Positions 62,469-64,000 of a DNA stretch of 64,000 nt are shown in pieces. A model generated the notes under the pieces. The model saw nothing but the letters and a program-made list of their open reading frames with translations, was not told the origin of the DNA and searched no databases. The stretch comes from Planctomycetaceae bacterium. GTDB taxonomy: Bacteria > Planctomycetota > Planctomycetia > Pirellulales > Pirellulaceae. The first letter of the stretch is position 1. Each line of letters starts with the position of its first letter. The DNA lies in NCBI GenBank assembly GCA_002709045.1, contig PAPJ01000056.1:1-64000 (forward strand), in the 5' to 3' direction. The position numbers and the translations under genes are program-made.

Positions 62469-63548
62469 TTAGTACTGAGCACCATTTCCGGAAAGTTTCC
62501 GACTTCCTGCCAGTACTTCCTTTACGGTGGTGCTGATGATTTCACAGGCAGTCGAAACTTGTTCGCTTGTGACGTCCAGATGTGTTACCAGGCGAATACG
62601 TTGTGGCCCTAATGCTAAACAACGCACCCCTTGTGAGTCGAGTTCACCTGCTACTGCAGCGGCCGTCCCAATGTTTTCGTCGATGTCCATCATGACAATA
62701 TTTGTATCGACCGGACCTGGCAATGAAAGTCCTTCGGTGTTGTTGATTATTGTTGCTAGTTGCTGTGCGTTTTCATGATCCTGATGCATGCGTTCAACAT
62801 TATTTTGTAACGCAAACAATGCACCGGCGGCGATGACACCTGCCTGACGCATGCCTCCACCAAAAACCTTACGGTGTCGACGAGCGTAGTACATTTGTTC
62901 TTTGGTTCCGCATAGTGCTGATCCGACTGGCGCACCAAGGCCTTTACTAAAACAAATGGAAACAGTGTCGAAATGACTGGACCATTCTTTGGCAGAAATG
63001 CCCGTGGCGGCCACTGCGTTAAACAGTCTCGCTCCGTCGAGGTGCGTTTTGAGCCCGTTCTCATGAGCCCAGTGGCATATTTGTTTGACGTTTTCATATG
63101 GCTGCACTCTCCCGCCACCACGGTTATGAGTATTTTCCAGACATAGTAGCTTGGTGATTGGAAAGTGTTCGTTATCGGCTTTGATGCTTCCCAGTAGTTG
63201 TTCAGGTTGCAGGATTCCGTTATCACCTGCAATTAATGATGGAGAGAGACCACTGAGGGAGGCGTAGGCGCCCTGTTCATAGTTGTAAATGTGGCAACCT
63301 GCTTCGCAGATAAACTCATCACCGGGACGACAATGGATCCGCAGTCCGACTTGGTTTGTCATAGTTCCTGACGGCATAAAGATGGCGGCTTCTTTGCCGG
63401 TCATTTCAGCGATGAGTTCCTGCAGTGCTGCAACAGTAGGATCGATGTCAATTACATCATCATCGACTTGACAATTGGCGATGAATTCCCTCATCGCAGT
63501 AGAGGGTTTAGTTACTGTATCGCTACGCAGATCGATAGGTGTAGTCAT
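62469..63548 (-). CDS. ltaE: Low-specificity L-threonine aldolase
   Basis: 359 residues. A PLP-dependent beta-eliminating-lyase fold enzyme that splits threonine (or allo-threonine) to glycine and acetaldehyde. Seen: IDLRSDTVTKPSTAMREFI at the start, the AIFMPSGTMTNQVGLRIH block, HLDGARLFNAVAATG, and the PLP lysine in CFSKGLGAPVGSALCG. RRHRKVFGGGMRQAGVIAAGALFAL is also typical. The start is well supported by the family-like N-terminus. The pseudokinase gene begins 11 bases after its stop, so it may lead an operon with the pseudokinase and STN protein, though a metabolic link is not obvious. Confidence 0.92.
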   Translation of the reverse strand: MTTPIDLRSDTVTKPSTAMREFIANCQVDDDVIDIDPTVAALQELIAEMTGKEAAIFMPSGTMTNQVGLRIHCRPGDEFICEAGCHIYNYEQGAYASLSGLSPSLIAGDNGILQPEQLLGSIKADNEHFPITKLLCLENTHNRGGGRVQPYENVKQICHWAHENGLKTHLDGARLFNAVAATGISAKEWSSHFDTVSICFSKGLGAPVGSALCGTKEQMYYARRHRKVFGGGMRQAGVIAAGALFALQNNVERMHQDHENAQQLATIINNTEGLSLPGPVDTNIVMMDIDENIGTAAAVAGELDSQGVRCLALGPQRIRLVTHLDVTSEQVSTACEIISTTVKEVLAGSRKLSGNGAQY

Positions 63549-63599
63549 AGTGATTTAAGTCGCAGTTCTGACGAGTTCAATGGGATTGGACAAGGCAAT

Positions 63600-63627
63600 A
63601 GTAGACCTGCTAAATCAGAGGTCTACT
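63600..63627. promoter_or_regulatory. Inverted repeat between ltaE and hisD
   Basis: AGTAGACCT at 63600-63608 and AGGTCTACT at 63619-63627 form a perfect 9-bp stem with a 10-base loop. No T tract follows on either strand, so it is not a clear terminator. It lies 51 bases before ltaE and may be an operator for that gene, or simply a hairpin in its leader. Confidence 0.4.
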
Positions 63628-63837
63628 ACTATTATGAAGGCCATAAATGCTGCTGGGAATTACCTGACAGCAGATTAACCAGTGATTATGTAGGAATTCG
63701 GAAAAAGTAGGGCTTGCAGTGTTAATCTAAGGCTGTCTCAGTAGAAGCCGACTTAAATTCCGGGGTTACCAAATCAGCACTCTGTGACCACAATGAAGAA
63801 GCACGGAAAGTAACCTGAAGAGCATCTTTTTTTCGAT

Positions 63838-64000
63838 ATGTCTGACTCGTCCCTTAACATACAACGCATCGACACGCGGCATGATAATGTCCAAGAGGCC
63901 TTGGCAGTATTGCGCGATAAACTGTCACCTCAGGGTAATATCGTGAGTGAGGCGGGGCGTCAGCGGACCATAGCGGTTTTTGGTGAGCCGCTAACACCTC
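63838..64000 (+). CDS. hisD: Histidinol dehydrogenase, N-terminal part (3' truncated by window edge)
   Basis: The first 54 residues are visible from ATG 63838. They start with NIQRIDTRHDNVQEALAVL, then RDKLSPQG, IVSEAGRQRTIAVFGEPL, which fit the start of planctomycete-type HisD, where the family has IxRID followed by a helix. HisD makes histidine from histidinol by two NAD-dependent oxidations. The catalytic region lies outside the window, so the call rests on the N-terminus alone. Upstream bases 63549-63837 contain an inverted repeat but no His-rich leader peptide. Confidence 0.75.
   Translation, partial: MSDSSLNIQRIDTRHDNVQEALAVLRDKLSPQGNIVSEAGRQRTIAVFGEPLTP

Noticed and set aside
1..64000. 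Search by eye for tRNA genes, rRNA, CRISPR repeats, transposases and prophage genes
   Set aside because: None recognised. The Xer-type recombinase at 823-1764 has no mobile-element neighbours or direct repeats that would mark an integrated element.

Overview
The window looks like chromosomal DNA of a planctomycete (class Planctomycetia), below 50% GC by eye. The evidence is the gene content: a DUF1501/DUF1549 (PSD1/PSCyt) pair, planctomycete-type c-haem domains, many Hanks-type kinases and kinase-like proteins with one membrane anchor, ExbB/ExbD-type proteins with long coiled coils, very large ResB- and CcsA-type cytochrome c maturation proteins, and an excisionase-like HTH domain on a repeat-rich membrane protein. 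No tRNA, rRNA, CRISPR array, insertion sequence or prophage was recognised. Most of the window is housekeeping genes in short operons on both strands.

Layout. 1-760: end of an exbD-like gene, a complete exbD and a terminator. 823-9202: xerC/D-type recombinase, galE, a PlsC-like acyltransferase, the reverse-strand block rpmE-prfA-prmC (translation termination), aroC and a BASS-family transporter. 9222-19231: reverse-strand block with an AsmA-like protein, CcsA-type and ResB-type cytochrome c maturation proteins, and two membrane-associated proteins typical of planctomycetes. 20007-23863: a three-gene ExbB-like operon with a TTG start. 23881-29007: bioA, gatB, gatA, gatC and rpmB on the reverse strand. 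29339-32625: a cysteine-free thioredoxin-fold protein, a hisN-like phosphatase, lspA and a DksA/TraR protein. 32954-39320: thrC, dapB, a small zinc-ribbon-like protein and metH. 39422-46084: a glycosyltransferase and a compact reverse-strand cluster (glutaredoxin, DUF2064 transferase, ThiO-like oxidase, FAD oxidoreductase, radical SAM enzyme, altered metallophosphoesterase). 46275-52665: Ser/Thr kinase, dihaem protein with a degenerate peptidase-like domain, a phosphotransferase tightly coupled to a divergent enolase, and a cupin. 52666-53964: aroF behind a candidate attenuator. 53961-63548: DUF1501, DUF1549, an EF-hand protein, an STN-like zinc-ribbon membrane protein, a large pseudokinase and threonine aldolase. 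63838-64000: start of hisD.

How the genes fit together. Aromatic amino acid synthesis is represented by aroF and aroC; histidine by hisN and hisD; threonine, lysine and methionine by thrC, dapB and metH; tRNA-dependent amidation by gatCAB. The strongest unexplained signals are: (1) the aroF leader, which encodes a 26-residue peptide containing Phe-Tyr-Trp and Phe-Phe-Phe, with mutually exclusive hairpins ending in a strong intrinsic terminator; (2) an enolase homologue that keeps its metal ligands but carries replacements at two usually invariant catalytic positions, five bases behind a small-molecule kinase gene; (3) the six-gene radical SAM/flavoprotein cluster; and (4) several proteins that keep a recognisable fold but have lost catalytic residues (pseudokinase, cysteine-free thioredoxin, peptidase-like domain, metallophosphoesterase).
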